A stretch of 32,992 nucleotides of DNA from the NCBI GenBank assembly GCA_964616985.1, contig CAZTVF010000056.1, positions 1-32,992 of the forward strand. The letters run 5' to 3'. The translations under genes were made by a program, and so were the position numbers. Source of the DNA: CAZTVF01 sp964616985 (GTDB taxonomy: Bacteria > Planctomycetota > Phycisphaerae > SM23-33). A model generated the notes under the pieces. That model saw only the letters and a program-made list of their open reading frames with translations, did no database searches and had not been told where the DNA came from. Of the stretch, positions 16,692 through 24,789 are shown piece after piece (within the stretch, counting starts at the first letter, position 1; every line of letters starts with the position of its first letter).

Positions 16692-16719
16692 ATTATCCCT
16701 CGTTTCCATCAGGCTACAA
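16692..16719 (-). promoter_or_regulatory. Putative promoter of the beta-helix operon
   Basis: Read on the minus strand: TTGTAG (16714-16719), a 16-bp spacer, then GATAAT (16692-16697), about 80 bp before ATG 16614. Good -10 and fair -35 matches to sigma-70 consensus. Confidence 0.45.
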
Positions 16720-16776
16720 GTCTTCCTTCCCTCGCAGGAGCCGTGTAGTAACATCAGTTAATCCCTTCACTCCGCC

Positions 16777-16950
16777 GCTCCGGTTCTCAATCCGGTGGAG
16801 CACGTGTGGAACCACACGAATATGGCGACCTGGCGAACTACGTGCCGGACGATCTGGCGGATCTGGAGTTCGAGGTGGAATACTCCATCGAGCAGACTCG
16901 CGAGCGGCTCACGTTGTTGCGGTCGTTTTTCATGCGGCTGAGTTGGAGTT
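16777..16950 (+). pseudogene. Degenerate IS630-type transposase C-terminal fragment
   Basis: One frame reads APVLNPVEHVWNHTN, the (P)xLNPVEHVW signature around the last catalytic Glu of IS630/DDE_3 transposases. After a shift the next frame continues YGDLANYVPDDLADLE and TLLRSFFMRLSW, the usual C-terminus. Only the end of the gene is present and it is frameshifted, so it is a relic. The rest of 16615-17137 holds the promoter noted above and no gene I can support. Confidence 0.75.
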
Positions 16951-17137
16951 GTGATGCGTTACCTTGTCGCTCCAAAGGTCAATCGACGCGTTCCTGCGGA
17001 CGTACCTAGGGAGAAGGTAGGCAGACGATGGTAACGGTCGCACAGCGGGCCGGTCGAGGCGTACTATCGAACTACCAACCAGCACAATTGTTTTTAAAGA
17101 CGGAAGCCTGGCCCCGCAATCGGACCGCTCCGCCGAG

Positions 17138-17266
17138 ATGGCCACGCTCCGCGAGGGTGTGAAGGGCAAGGGCGAGTGCGAGAACATGCAGGAGTTGACG
17201 GCATGGATCGAGCGGTGCTTCAGCCTGAAGTACGAAGTAGGGCCCGAGTTGTTACATGAGATGTGA
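17138..17266 (+). other. Coding-like fragment, unknown
   Basis: A 42-codon open stretch (MATLREGVKGKGECENM ... QELTAWIERCFSLKYEVGPELL) with natural-looking composition but no recognisable family and no clear ribosome site. It lies in a debris zone between an IS630 relic and a possible WYL-regulator remnant, so it is probably the tail of a lost gene. Confidence 0.25.
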
Positions 17267-17400
17267 TAAATGAGTCTTCCCAGGGTGCCGAACGGCGATC
17301 GTGGGGAGACGGGGGCGCTCTTCAGTCAGGCCGCGTGCGAAAGATGAGGATAGACTGACTACCTTCGATGCGCACACACGGCAAGAGAAGGAGACCGCCA

Positions 17401-17561
17401 TGTCCCGGGGTGAACCGCTTCCACGCCGCAAACATCTGCGAAGATTCCGTCTTGACAACGTGCCGGTTCTCATAGAAGGTCGTGGCTTGGTGCCTTGGGA
17501 AACCGTCCGACGGCGACGCGATCAATCATGCGACGTTTTCCGGATCGGGCGGTGCGTTTGA
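17401..17561 (+). pseudogene. Possible N-terminal remnant of a WYL-type regulator
   Basis: The start region MSRGEPLPR nearly repeats MSRGEPLIR at the start of the intact HTH/WYL regulator (26734), and ATG 17401 has AAGGAG upstream. After about nine residues the similarity is lost (RRKHLRRFRLDNV...), and no helix-turn-helix or WYL domain follows before the stop at 17561. It is probably the 5' end of a paralogous regulator gene that has since been deleted. The match is short, so this is tentative. I see no other gene between 17267 and 17709. Confidence 0.35.
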
Positions 17562-17709
17562 ATCCTCCAGCGCGTTCTGTCCGGTGACGATGACGAAGGA
17601 CCTTCCGTAGACCAGCCGCCATGACGGCATGATCCTTCTCATGCCTGGCGAGGTTCATGAGAATGAACAGACTCCTTACCGTGGTGGCGATAACAGGAGA
17701 TAGACACCC

Positions 17710-19707
17710 ATGACCGCCCAATCGCCTCAACCCGGCACAAGAGCCGAGGACATGTCCAGAAGCCGCACGTGGACCAGCCGTTTCTTCTCGAGCCCTGCGA
17801 ACCTTCCGATCTCCTTCGCACTCGATGGGAAGGCCGTGGCCGGGATCCCCGATGATTGGAGTCCGGTTTCCAGGCGCCGCCGCGTTGACGCCAACATCGT
17901 TGAGACGGCCTTCGAAGGCCGGGATGCAAAGACCGGGCTGAATCTGCGAGTCGAGTGCACGGTGTTCCTCGACTACCCGGTCGTGGAATGGGTGGCGTGG
18001 TTTAGCAACGCGGCGAACCGCCCGACGCCGATCCTCAGCGACATCGTCGGTTTGAACGCTTCGTTCGAGGGCGATTCGCCGGCGCTGGAACACGGCAACG
18101 GCGACTTCTACAGTGCCGAAGGCTATACACCGGGGCAGGTCCCTGTGAACGATGGCGATACGCTCCGGTTCGCCCCCAGCGGGGGCCGCCCGTGCGACCA
18201 TGCCTTTCCGTACTACCGCATCCTGTTCGAGGATTGCGGCCTGGCCATCGCCGTGGGCTGGCCGGCGCAGTGGTCGGCCACTTTCCAGGGCCTCTCCGGC
18301 GGCGTGCACGTTCGCGCCGGGCAGGAGAAGACGCATCTGCGGCTGATGCCAGGTGAGACCATCCGCACGCCGCGGATGACGGTGATGTCCTGGACGGGCA
18401 ACGCGTCGCGTGGGGCGAACCTCTGGCGCCGGTGGTATCGCGACCATGTTTTGCCTAGACCCAACGGGCGGCCCCTGCGACCGATGCTGGTCGGCCATGG
18501 GACGGACGACGCTGAGGAGTTTACGGCTGCCACTGAGGAGAATCAGCTTCGGTACATTCAGCGGTGGGCTGATCGCGGCATTGGCATCGACGTCTGGTGG
18601 ATCGATGCCGGCTGGTATCCGTGCTACAACAGCGAGGGCCAGCGGAAGTGGTGGGAAACGGGTACGTGGCACCCTGACCCTGAGCGGTTTCCCAGGGGTC
18701 TGAGGCCCGTGTCCGACTGTGCCGCCCAACACGGGGCCGACCTGCTCATCTGGTTCGAGCCGGAACGAGTCCGGCCCGGAAGTCAGTTGGATCGCGAGCA
18801 TCCGGAATGGCTGCTAAAGGCTGAGGGCGTCGACAATCGCCTGCTGAACCTGGGCAATCCGGCCTGCCGCCAATGGTTGACGGATCATGTGTGCAAACAG
18901 ATCCAGGATAACGGCATCAAGATCTACCGGCAGGATCACAACTTCGAGTCGCTCCGACACTGGCGGGAGAACGAGCCGGAGGACCGCCAGGGGATGAATG
19001 AGAACCTGCATGTGCAGGGATATCTCCAGTACTGGGACGACCTGCTGGCCCGGAATCCCGGCCTGTGGATCGATTCATGCGCGTCGGGCGGCCGACGCAA
19101 CGACTTGGAGACGATGCGTCGCTCCGTCCCGCTGCACTACACCGATTACGGATACGGCGATCATCCGGTGAAGCTGTCCTTCCACCACACCCTGTTCCAG
19201 TGGCTGCCCTATTTCAAGGAAGTCACGCTATCGTGGGACGTGAAAGGCCAGGCGAGGTATGACTGGCAGGTCGACAGCTACTCCTACCATTGCGGCCTGG
19301 GGCCCATGCTGATCGCCTGTATTGATATCCGCCGGAAAGACTACGACTACGAGCTGATGAAGCGAATGCTGGCCATCTGGCGCCGCGCGGCCGACCTGAT
19401 GCTCAACGGCGACTATTATCCGCTCACGCCGTTCCACCGTACGGCGGATAAATGGGTGGCTCGGCAGTTCGACTGCCCGGAGTCGGGCCGAGGGTTCATA
19501 CAGGGCATCCGTCTTCCAGCGTGCCCGGACGAATCCCTGGTGGTGCATCCTGAAGCCCTTTCCCCGGATGCCACGTATGTCTTCGAGAACCCGGAAACCG
19601 GCGAAGCTCGAGAGCTGTCCGGACAGGCGATGCTGCGGGACGGCTTTGCCTTCACGTTGGCCAAGCGGCAGGGCGCCATCTGGTTCTACGATATGAAGGC
19701 GAGATAG
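17710..19707 (+). CDS. GH36-like alpha-galactosidase
   Basis: A 665-residue protein; ATG 17710 has AGGAG 9 bases upstream. Residues about 20-250 form the N-terminal super-sandwich typical of GH36. The barrel begins near 255, with VWWIDAGW (295-302), GTWHPDPERFP (318-328) and IWFEPERV (347-354). The nucleophile strand reads IYRQDHN with D409, where most GH36 enzymes have KWDMN. SCASGGRRND (456-465) and HYTDYG (D479, the likely acid/base) follow. GH36 enzymes release terminal alpha-galactose (or act on raffinose-type sugars) with retention. No signal peptide, so it probably acts inside the cell. Length is close to the family norm (about 700). The altered nucleophile context suggests a distant subgroup. 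Confidence 0.85.
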   Translation: MTAQSPQPGTRAEDMSRSRTWTSRFFSSPANLPISFALDGKAVAGIPDDWSPVSRRRRVDANIVETAFEGRDAKTGLNLRVECTVFLDYPVVEWVAWFSNAANRPTPILSDIVGLNASFEGDSPALEHGNGDFYSAEGYTPGQVPVNDGDTLRFAPSGGRPCDHAFPYYRILFEDCGLAIAVGWPAQWSATFQGLSGGVHVRAGQEKTHLRLMPGETIRTPRMTVMSWTGNASRGANLWRRWYRDHVLPRPNGRPLRPMLVGHGTDDAEEFTAATEENQLRYIQRWADRGIGIDVWWIDAGWYPCYNSEGQRKWWETGTWHPDPERFPRGLRPVSDCAAQHGADLLIWFEPERVRPGSQLDREHPEWLLKAEGVDNRLLNLGNPACRQWLTDHVCKQIQDNGIKIYRQDHNFESLRHWRENEPEDRQGMNENLHVQGYLQYWDDLLARNPGLWIDSCASGGRRNDLETMRRSVPLHYTDYGYGDHPVKLSFHHTLFQWLPYFKEVTLSWDVKGQARYDWQVDSYSYHCGLGPMLIACIDIRRKDYDYELMKRMLAIWRRAADLMLNGDYYPLTPFHRTADKWVARQFDCPESGRGFIQGIRLPACPDESLVVHPEALSPDATYVFENPETGEARELSGQAMLRDGFAFTLAKRQGAIWFYDMKAR

Positions 19708-19729
19708 GACAATAGTCAAAAGGGGAACG

Positions 19730-20612
19730 ATGACTCAGGCCGCAAATACACATGCGGAACTTACGAAGCGGATCGGCGAACTGGAACGCGAATGGCGGAG
19801 GCACGCTCGATCTGCCGGACGGGGTGTATGGCATCAATCGAACCCTCCGTCTGCCCAGCACGGTCAGTCTGAGCATGTCGCCGCACGCAACTATCCGGGC
19901 CTTGCCAGGCTTCGAGGGTGAGGCGGTGGTCCTCAAGGCGGTGCACGACAAGGAGAAAGAGGTCCACCAGCGTTCGGGCTGGATTCGGGTCGGCGGCATT
20001 GACGGCGGCAAGCTGCCGGAGACGGGCCTCAAGATCGAGGGATGCTCGCGACTCGAAATATCGGAACTCGATGTCCACAATGCCGTGCACAAAGGCATTC
20101 ATTCCAACGGCTGGTACGAGGTCAACATGCACAATATCCGTTGCAACGTTGACCTCGACGTGAGGTGCGGCGAGGGGAGCATCGGTCTGCACTATGAGAA
20201 CGCCGACAGCATCGCGCACACCGCGATGATCGTCGGCTATGAAGTCGGCGTCGGCAGCGATGGCGGCAGCAACGATTTTGACGGCATTCACGTGTGGAAC
20301 TACGATCCGGCGCACGGTCCAATGGACTACTGCTCTTACTGCAACGGCACGGGCGACACATACGTCCAGTGTTACGCCGATTCGCCCTGCATCGCGGGCT
20401 TCTACGTCCGCTGCGGAGGAACAGGCACGGTGCAAACGACGATAAAGAACCCCACCGCCGCCGCCATGGCGGCACACCAACCGATCACTATGATGCCGAT
20501 GCATGTCTGGACTGCTTTCACGCAGCAATTCTTGCTTGGACAGAACGTTTTCTCGACCATTTGGCCGCCAGACAGAAGCAGGCCTCAGAATGCACATCGG
20601 CGCAGTGCATAG
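19730..20612 (+). pseudogene. Frameshifted pectate-lyase-3-like beta-helix protein
   Basis: ATG 19730 (AAAGGGGAACG upstream) starts a frame reading ...RIGELERE, which loses sense at about 19790. The next frame then reads NGGGTLDLPDGVYGINRTL, the typical start of pectate-lyase-3/phage-tail-type beta-helix proteins. Removing one G near 19790 joins the two. The coils continue (LEISELDVHNAVHKGIHSN, GIHVWNYDP, GFYVRCGGTGTVQTT) to about 20450, after which the sequence no longer looks like the family and ends at 20612. It is therefore both frameshifted and 3'-truncated; a single base error in the assembly could explain the first defect but not the second. It follows the GH36 gene by 22 bp, so it was probably its operon partner. 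Confidence 0.65.
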
Positions 20613-20631
20613 TGTGGGGCCGGCTTGGTGA

Positions 20632-20800
20632 TTCTTTCACATCGTTCAGAACCACCCGTTCCTGGACGGCAACAAACGCGCCGGGCTGGCGGCCGCCCTG
20701 GTCTTCCTGGACCTCAATGGCATCGAGATCGATGCCCAAAAAGGCGGCCTGCGAACTGACCTTGTCGATGGCCTGCGGACGAACAAGCAAATTCTGGGCC
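20632..20800 (+). pseudogene. Doc/Fic-family toxin fragment
   Basis: One frame reads FFHIVQNHPFLDGNKRAGLA then AALVFLDLNGIEID, matching the Doc signature H-x-F-x-D-G-N-K-R and the helix after it. Doc is the toxin of the Phd/Doc system, which phosphorylates EF-Tu. The N-terminal half is missing (an in-frame TGA precedes the fragment), the C-terminal part drifts, and no Phd antitoxin is visible. It sits at the truncation point of the beta-helix pseudogene, which suggests that recombination joined two broken genes. Confidence 0.65.
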
Positions 20801-20826
20801 CTCTTGCCGAGGTAGTCCCTCCGGTC

Positions 20827-21885
20827 TCATTCCGTCGGGACGTGCAATGCCCCGGGGTTGTCGCGAATGATTGTGCCGGCAGTGTGGCCGCCGAGATCGA
20901 CGATCAACTCCTTCAGGGCCCCACTCGACATGACGTTGTCCTTCACCACGCAGTCCCACAGGTTCTGGAGCACCATGCCGTAGTTGGGCGACCATTCGCC
21001 CTTGCCGCCATCGTCGCGGCCGATGTTCAGCGTGTTGCCGGTGCAGGTAACGCCCCCGCAGTCCCGCATGCGGACGTGGCAACTGTCGTGCTGATCCAGC
21101 GGACGCCAGTCGGGCTTGCCGCTTCGGTAGATCACGTTGCCGCTGATGGCCATGATGCGGCAGGGCCGGTCCGGCCGGCCTTGGAGGTCGATGCCCGGGC
21201 CGCCGGAGCGGTCGATGTAGTTGCCCACGATGTTGTAGTGTGTGCCGCCCGCGATGACGATGCCGCCCAGGCGGTTCCACTCGATTCGGTTGCCGGTCAT
21301 GGTTATCGAGGCGTTCTCATCTGTGGCCAGGTAGCCCGCGCCGTGATTGCCCGATAGCCAGTTGTCCAGGACGAAGCCGTCCCAACCTCGCACGAGCAGG
21401 CCACTCCCCTTGTTGTGCGACAACATGCAGTGCCGCACGCTGAAGCACCAGATACGGCCAAGGTGCACACCGTCGCCGGTAAAACCAGACACACGGCAGT
21501 GATCGATGTGCGGGGCGTCCTCCTCCTTGCCATAATCCGGCTTGTCGTAAAGGATGCCGTGTACCCCCTCGCCCAGGCTGCCGCCGGCCAGGCACAGGCC
21601 GGTAATGTTGGCGCCCAGGGCCCCGGTGCAGTTGATGAGGCAGCGGGCCTTGGGATCGCTCAGCCGCAGGATCGAGCCGCCGTCGTTGCGGTAGCTGTAT
21701 GTCGCCTGGCCACAAAGCTGCGTGTAGGGGTGCATCCGCAGCGTGGAGCAGTTGTACGTCCCCCCCGGCACCCACACGCCCGCCTTCTGAGGTGCGGCCG
21801 CGTCGAGCGCCTTCTGAATGGCGGCCGTATCGTCCGCTACGCCGTCGCCGGCGGCCCCGAACTCCTTGACGTCAATCATTCCCAT
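20827..21885 (-). CDS. Pectate-lyase-3-type right-handed beta-helix protein
   Basis: Start at ATG 21885 (MGMIDVKEFGAAGDGVADDT), with AAAGGA 8 bases upstream, giving 352 residues. The opening motif (VKEFGAAGDGxxDDTAAIQKALDAA) is the hallmark of the pectate-lyase-3 superfamily. It is followed by VWVPGGTYNCSTLRM and beta-helix coils rich in Asn and Gly (GNHGAGYLATDENASITMTG, GGIVIAGGTHYNIVGNYIDR, GNVIYRSGK). No signal peptide is present. Members include polysaccharide lyases, epimerases and tailspike-type proteins, so the reaction cannot be fixed. Its gene lies 35 bp downstream of the metallophosphoesterase gene on the same strand, so the two form an operon. Confidence 0.75.
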   Translation of the reverse strand: MGMIDVKEFGAAGDGVADDTAAIQKALDAAAPQKAGVWVPGGTYNCSTLRMHPYTQLCGQATYSYRNDGGSILRLSDPKARCLINCTGALGANITGLCLAGGSLGEGVHGILYDKPDYGKEEDAPHIDHCRVSGFTGDGVHLGRIWCFSVRHCMLSHNKGSGLLVRGWDGFVLDNWLSGNHGAGYLATDENASITMTGNRIEWNRLGGIVIAGGTHYNIVGNYIDRSGGPGIDLQGRPDRPCRIMAISGNVIYRSGKPDWRPLDQHDSCHVRMRDCGGVTCTGNTLNIGRDDGGKGEWSPNYGMVLQNLWDCVVKDNVMSSGALKELIVDLGGHTAGTIIRDNPGALHVPTE

Positions 21886-21920
21886 TGGATTGTCCTTTCG
21901 CAGGTCCAGAGTTCCGGGCA

Positions 21921-22637
21921 TCACAAGTCCACGATCGCCTCGTCGGTTTTGAAGAACGGGTTCACCTCGACGCCCACATAGCCCAGCGGGTTGCAGAGCA
22001 CCCGCGTATTGCCCAGGCGATAGTCCAGGCTGTCGTGCGTGTGCCCGTGCACGCACAGACGGGGAGTCTGCTTGAGGAGTATCTCCTCGGCCTCAGGGCA
22101 GACGAAGAAGCAGTTGAGCGGATCATTCCGATAGCGGGCCACGGTGCTGCTGCCGGTGGGCAGGTGGTGGGTGACGACGACTGACTCCGCCGTGACATTG
22201 CGGCGGAGGAACTCCAGGCTCTCGGCATTCTTCTGATGGACCCACGCTCGCAGGCCAGTGATCAGTTCAAAGTCGTTAAGCTGGTGCTCCAGCTCTCGCC
22301 GATGCCAGCCAAACCACAGCGTGCAGCCGACGAAGCGGACGCCATCGATCTCCGCGACCTCGTTCTCCAGCCAGTGCACGTTGTTCAGGCCCAACGTTCG
22401 GTGGATCTCCCCAACTTCTTCCAGCGAAGAGCGGTAATCGTCGTGATTGCCCGCCACATAGACGACGTGCCTGTACCTGTCCGCCAGCAGCGTCAAGGCT
22501 TCACGGAGCCCGCCTGCCAGGGCCAGGTCGCCGGCGACGATGGCCACATCCGCGTCAGGCAGCGTGCGGGTGATCAACTCCCGCCCGCCATCGGCGTGGA
22601 ACTCGCAGTGCAGATCGCTGCAGATGTAGGCTTTCAT
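21921..22637 (-). CDS. Metallophosphoesterase (full-length copy)
   Basis: A 238-residue calcineurin-like phosphoesterase starting at ATG 22637 (MKAYICSDLHCEF). Motifs in order: SDLH (D8, H10), AGD (D37), GNHD (63-66), THH (157-158) and HGHTH (197-201), which together bind the two metal ions; the C-terminus reads VLCNPLGYVGVEVNP, typical of the complete fold. It probably hydrolyses a phosphoester; the substrate is unknown. No signal peptide, so cytoplasmic. It is the first gene of an operon with the beta-helix protein and is divergent from the dehydrogenase gene, sharing a 130-bp intergenic region. The whole gene except its last part is duplicated at 3807-4445. Confidence 0.85.
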   Translation of the reverse strand: MKAYICSDLHCEFHADGGRELITRTLPDADVAIVAGDLALAGGLREALTLLADRYRHVVYVAGNHDDYRSSLEEVGEIHRTLGLNNVHWLENEVAEIDGVRFVGCTLWFGWHRRELEHQLNDFELITGLRAWVHQKNAESLEFLRRNVTAESVVVTHHLPTGSSTVARYRNDPLNCFFVCPEAEEILLKQTPRLCVHGHTHDSLDYRLGNTRVLCNPLGYVGVEVNPFFKTDEAIVDL

Positions 22638-22727
22638 GCTGGTGATTATGCTCGCCGGTCTCGTCGGCCACAACGGCGAAAACATTCCTCACCGGCCGAC
22701 CCCACGTTAGAATGCCGTGGCCATTGG
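22011..22727 (+). repeat. 0.7-kb direct repeat, copy 2
   Basis: Partner of 3819-4535 (offset 18,192 bp, same orientation, no gaps). It covers most of the intact phosphoesterase gene and about 90 bp of its upstream region. Recombination between the copies would delete or amplify the 18.2 kb between them. Confidence 0.9.
22685..22713 (+). promoter_or_regulatory. Putative promoter of the dehydrogenase gene
   Basis: TTCCTC (22685-22690), a 17-bp spacer and TAGAAT (22708-22713), inside a 17-mer (22705-22721) that is identical to 1803-1819. It lies 55 bp before ATG 22768. The -35 match is weak. Confidence 0.35.
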
Positions 22728-22767
22728 TTCTGACTACGCAGCGGACACGCATTTGATGGAGACGCTG

Positions 22768-23781
22768 ATGCGCGAGATTGTGCTGGTGACCCAACCCCTG
22801 TGGGAACGGTGTCGCAAGACGTTCGGAGCACAGCAGGAGGTCGAGGCCGTCTGCGTGCCGGATAGCGAAACCGAGGTGGTCGAGGCGATCCAACGGCACC
22901 GGTCACGCGTGCTGATCCTGCACGGGACATTGCGCGCCGGCAATGCGATGTACGCGGCATTGGGCCAGGCCGCCCAGGGACGCGGCGCCCTGATCGCTCG
23001 CTATGGTGTGGGGTTCGACAACGTCAACGAGGATCTCTGCCGCCGCCACGGGATCACGCTGACCAATACCCCTGGCGTGCTGGAAGCATCGGTGGCGGAG
23101 CACGCCTTCTGGCTGGCCGGATGCCTGGCCCGCGGCGTGAGCGATTTGCACGCCACGATGCAAGCTGGCCAATGGACGCCTCGCACGGGGACGGAGCTTT
23201 GCCAGAAGGTGCTGGGCATCGTCGGACTCGGCGCGATCGGCCAGCGGGTGGCTCGCATCGCCAAACGCGGCTTCGACATGAAGGTGATCGGGGTGGGCCG
23301 ACGCAGCCCCCAGCAGATGGAGCGGGACGAGAACGCCTCCATCGCCGACATCTGCGAACGCCTGGGTCTGGACCAGTATGGCGACGACGTGGAGAAGGCC
23401 CTGCCGCAGTGCGACCTCGTCAGCCTGCACCTGCCCGGGGGCCCGGCCACGCGAAACTTCATCAGCGATTCCCGTCTGGCTTTGTGCAAACCTTCGGCCC
23501 TGCTGATCAACACCGCCCGCGGCAGTGTCGTGGATGAGATCGCCTTATACGACGCCCTGGCCGCGGGACGTCTGGCTGGCGCCGCACTGGATGTGTTCGC
23601 GGCAGAACCCTATGTCCCCGTCGCCCCCGATAAAGACCTTCGCCGCCTGGATAACGTCCTGCTTACCCCACACGTCGGTTCGAACACCGCCGACTGCAAT
23701 GACCGCATGGCGGCCCGCTGCCTGCGCAACATACTGGCTTTCATTGGCGGCCAGAGGCAAGAGATGGACGTCGTCTATTGA
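22768..23781 (+). CDS. D-isomer-specific 2-hydroxyacid dehydrogenase
   Basis: Start chosen at ATG 22768 (MREIVLVTQPLWER), with GGAG 7 bases upstream; an in-frame ATG at 22756 and a GTG at 22717 are less likely. The protein has 337 residues, normal for the family. The NAD-binding Rossmann motif is GLGAIG (153-158). The catalytic triad is R251 (INTARGSVVDE), E280 (VFAAEP) and H302 (TPHVGSNT). It interconverts a D-2-hydroxyacid and a 2-oxoacid with NAD(H); the substrate range (glycerate, phosphoglycerate, glyoxylate or other) is not readable from sequence. In this neighbourhood it may handle an acid formed from a released sugar (inference). Convergent with the next gene, with a 153-bp gap showing nothing clear. 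Confidence 0.85.
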   Translation: MREIVLVTQPLWERCRKTFGAQQEVEAVCVPDSETEVVEAIQRHRSRVLILHGTLRAGNAMYAALGQAAQGRGALIARYGVGFDNVNEDLCRRHGITLTNTPGVLEASVAEHAFWLAGCLARGVSDLHATMQAGQWTPRTGTELCQKVLGIVGLGAIGQRVARIAKRGFDMKVIGVGRRSPQQMERDENASIADICERLGLDQYGDDVEKALPQCDLVSLHLPGGPATRNFISDSRLALCKPSALLINTARGSVVDEIALYDALAAGRLAGAALDVFAAEPYVPVAPDKDLRRLDNVLLTPHVGSNTADCNDRMAARCLRNILAFIGGQRQEMDVVY

Positions 23782-23934
23782 TCAGCATTGCAGGCGGACC
23801 GTGAGGGGCGGCGCGTGGACCCGTACTGACGCCGTGATGGCCAGATCCCGTCCCGCACACCATCGGGCCACAGGCTGATGATCGATCACAGGCGGAGCGA
23901 CGATCGGCACGCGCGCCCTTCCGATGGATTGCCT

Positions 23935-24711
23935 CTACTTGCCCATGGCCTTGAGGGCCTTGAGGCAGCAGTCTACCGCCTCCAGAGGTGCCATGGCGTC
24001 GCTCTCGTACTCGACGATGTACCAGTCGGTCTGGCCGATCGTCTCACACAGGCGGAAGATCTCCGTCCAGGGCAATTCGTCCTGGCCGATCGGCGGGCGA
24101 AATCCCTTCTCCGGTTCCGCCTTGGCCGCCGAGGCCGAGAAGGGCTTGAGGTGCACGGTTCCGGCCCGGCCGGGGTATTGCCTCAAGAGGGCCGCGCAAT
24201 CGGCCCCACCGAAGACGGCGTTGCCGGTGTCGAGCTGCATGATCACCTTTCGGTTGGTGTTGCCGAAGAAGGTGTCCCACGGGGTCTGACCATCGAGTGG
24301 TTGGAATTCGATGTGATGATTGTGGTAGCCGGTGACCATGTCGTGCGGCGCCAGCTTGTCGGCCAGGGCGTTGAAGAAGTCCGCCATCTTCCGCCACTTC
24401 TCCCGCGAATCGACCAGATTGCCGGGGATGCCCGGGATGATGATGCGGCGGTTGCCGACGAGCTTGTTCAGTTCGATGGTCGCCGCAAGCTGGTCGTCCT
24501 GCACCATCGCGAAGGGCGTATGCCAGCCGCAGCAGACCAGCCCCAGGTCGTCCAGCATGGCGCGAAGAACGCGCCCGCCGTGCTTGGGCGGGCCGGCGAA
24601 TTCCACGCCCTCGTAGCCCATCTTCGCCACCGCCTTCAGCGTGCCATACACGTCCTTGTCCATTTCGTTGCGGACGGAGTAAAGCTCAAGGCCAATCGGT
24701 ATTCTCGTCAT
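23935..24711 (-). CDS. Sugar phosphate isomerase/epimerase-like TIM-barrel protein
   Basis: A 258-residue protein starting MTRIPIGLELYSVRNEM, with GGAAGG about 7 bases upstream of ATG 24711. It has the xylose-isomerase-like (AP endonuclease 2) barrel pattern: GYEGVEF (32-38), YHNHHIEF (129-136), MQLDTGN (158-164), VHLKPF (186-191) and IVEYE (232-236). The His, Asp and Glu residues in these strands form the metal site in the family. Typical members isomerise or epimerise ketoses, or open 3-keto sugars. No signal peptide. It lies downstream of the GH172 gene (78 bp apart, same strand), and the gap carries a LacI-like operator, so it may be a separate or internally controlled transcript. Confidence 0.8.
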   Translation of the reverse strand: MTRIPIGLELYSVRNEMDKDVYGTLKAVAKMGYEGVEFAGPPKHGGRVLRAMLDDLGLVCCGWHTPFAMVQDDQLAATIELNKLVGNRRIIIPGIPGNLVDSREKWRKMADFFNALADKLAPHDMVTGYHNHHIEFQPLDGQTPWDTFFGNTNRKVIMQLDTGNAVFGGADCAALLRQYPGRAGTVHLKPFSASAAKAEPEKGFRPPIGQDELPWTEIFRLCETIGQTDWYIVEYESDAMAPLEAVDCCLKALKAMGK

Positions 24712-24725
24712 GTGCGAACCCTTCC

Positions 24726-24738
24726 GTAAAATGTTTAC
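24726..24738 (-). promoter_or_regulatory. LacI-like operator before isomerase gene
   Basis: GTAAAATGTTTAC, two 5-bp arms (GTAAA/TTTAC) around a 3-base centre, within a stretch that reads ATGTAAACATTTTACGG on the minus strand. It resembles the TGTAAACGTTTACA-type operators of LacI-family regulators and sits just before the ribosome site of the 24711 gene. No lacI-type gene is present in the window. Confidence 0.45.
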
Positions 24739-24789
24739 ATGCCGGCGACCAGCGCCAGCAGCTTCGGCGATGTTATCCTACCTCTTCCA

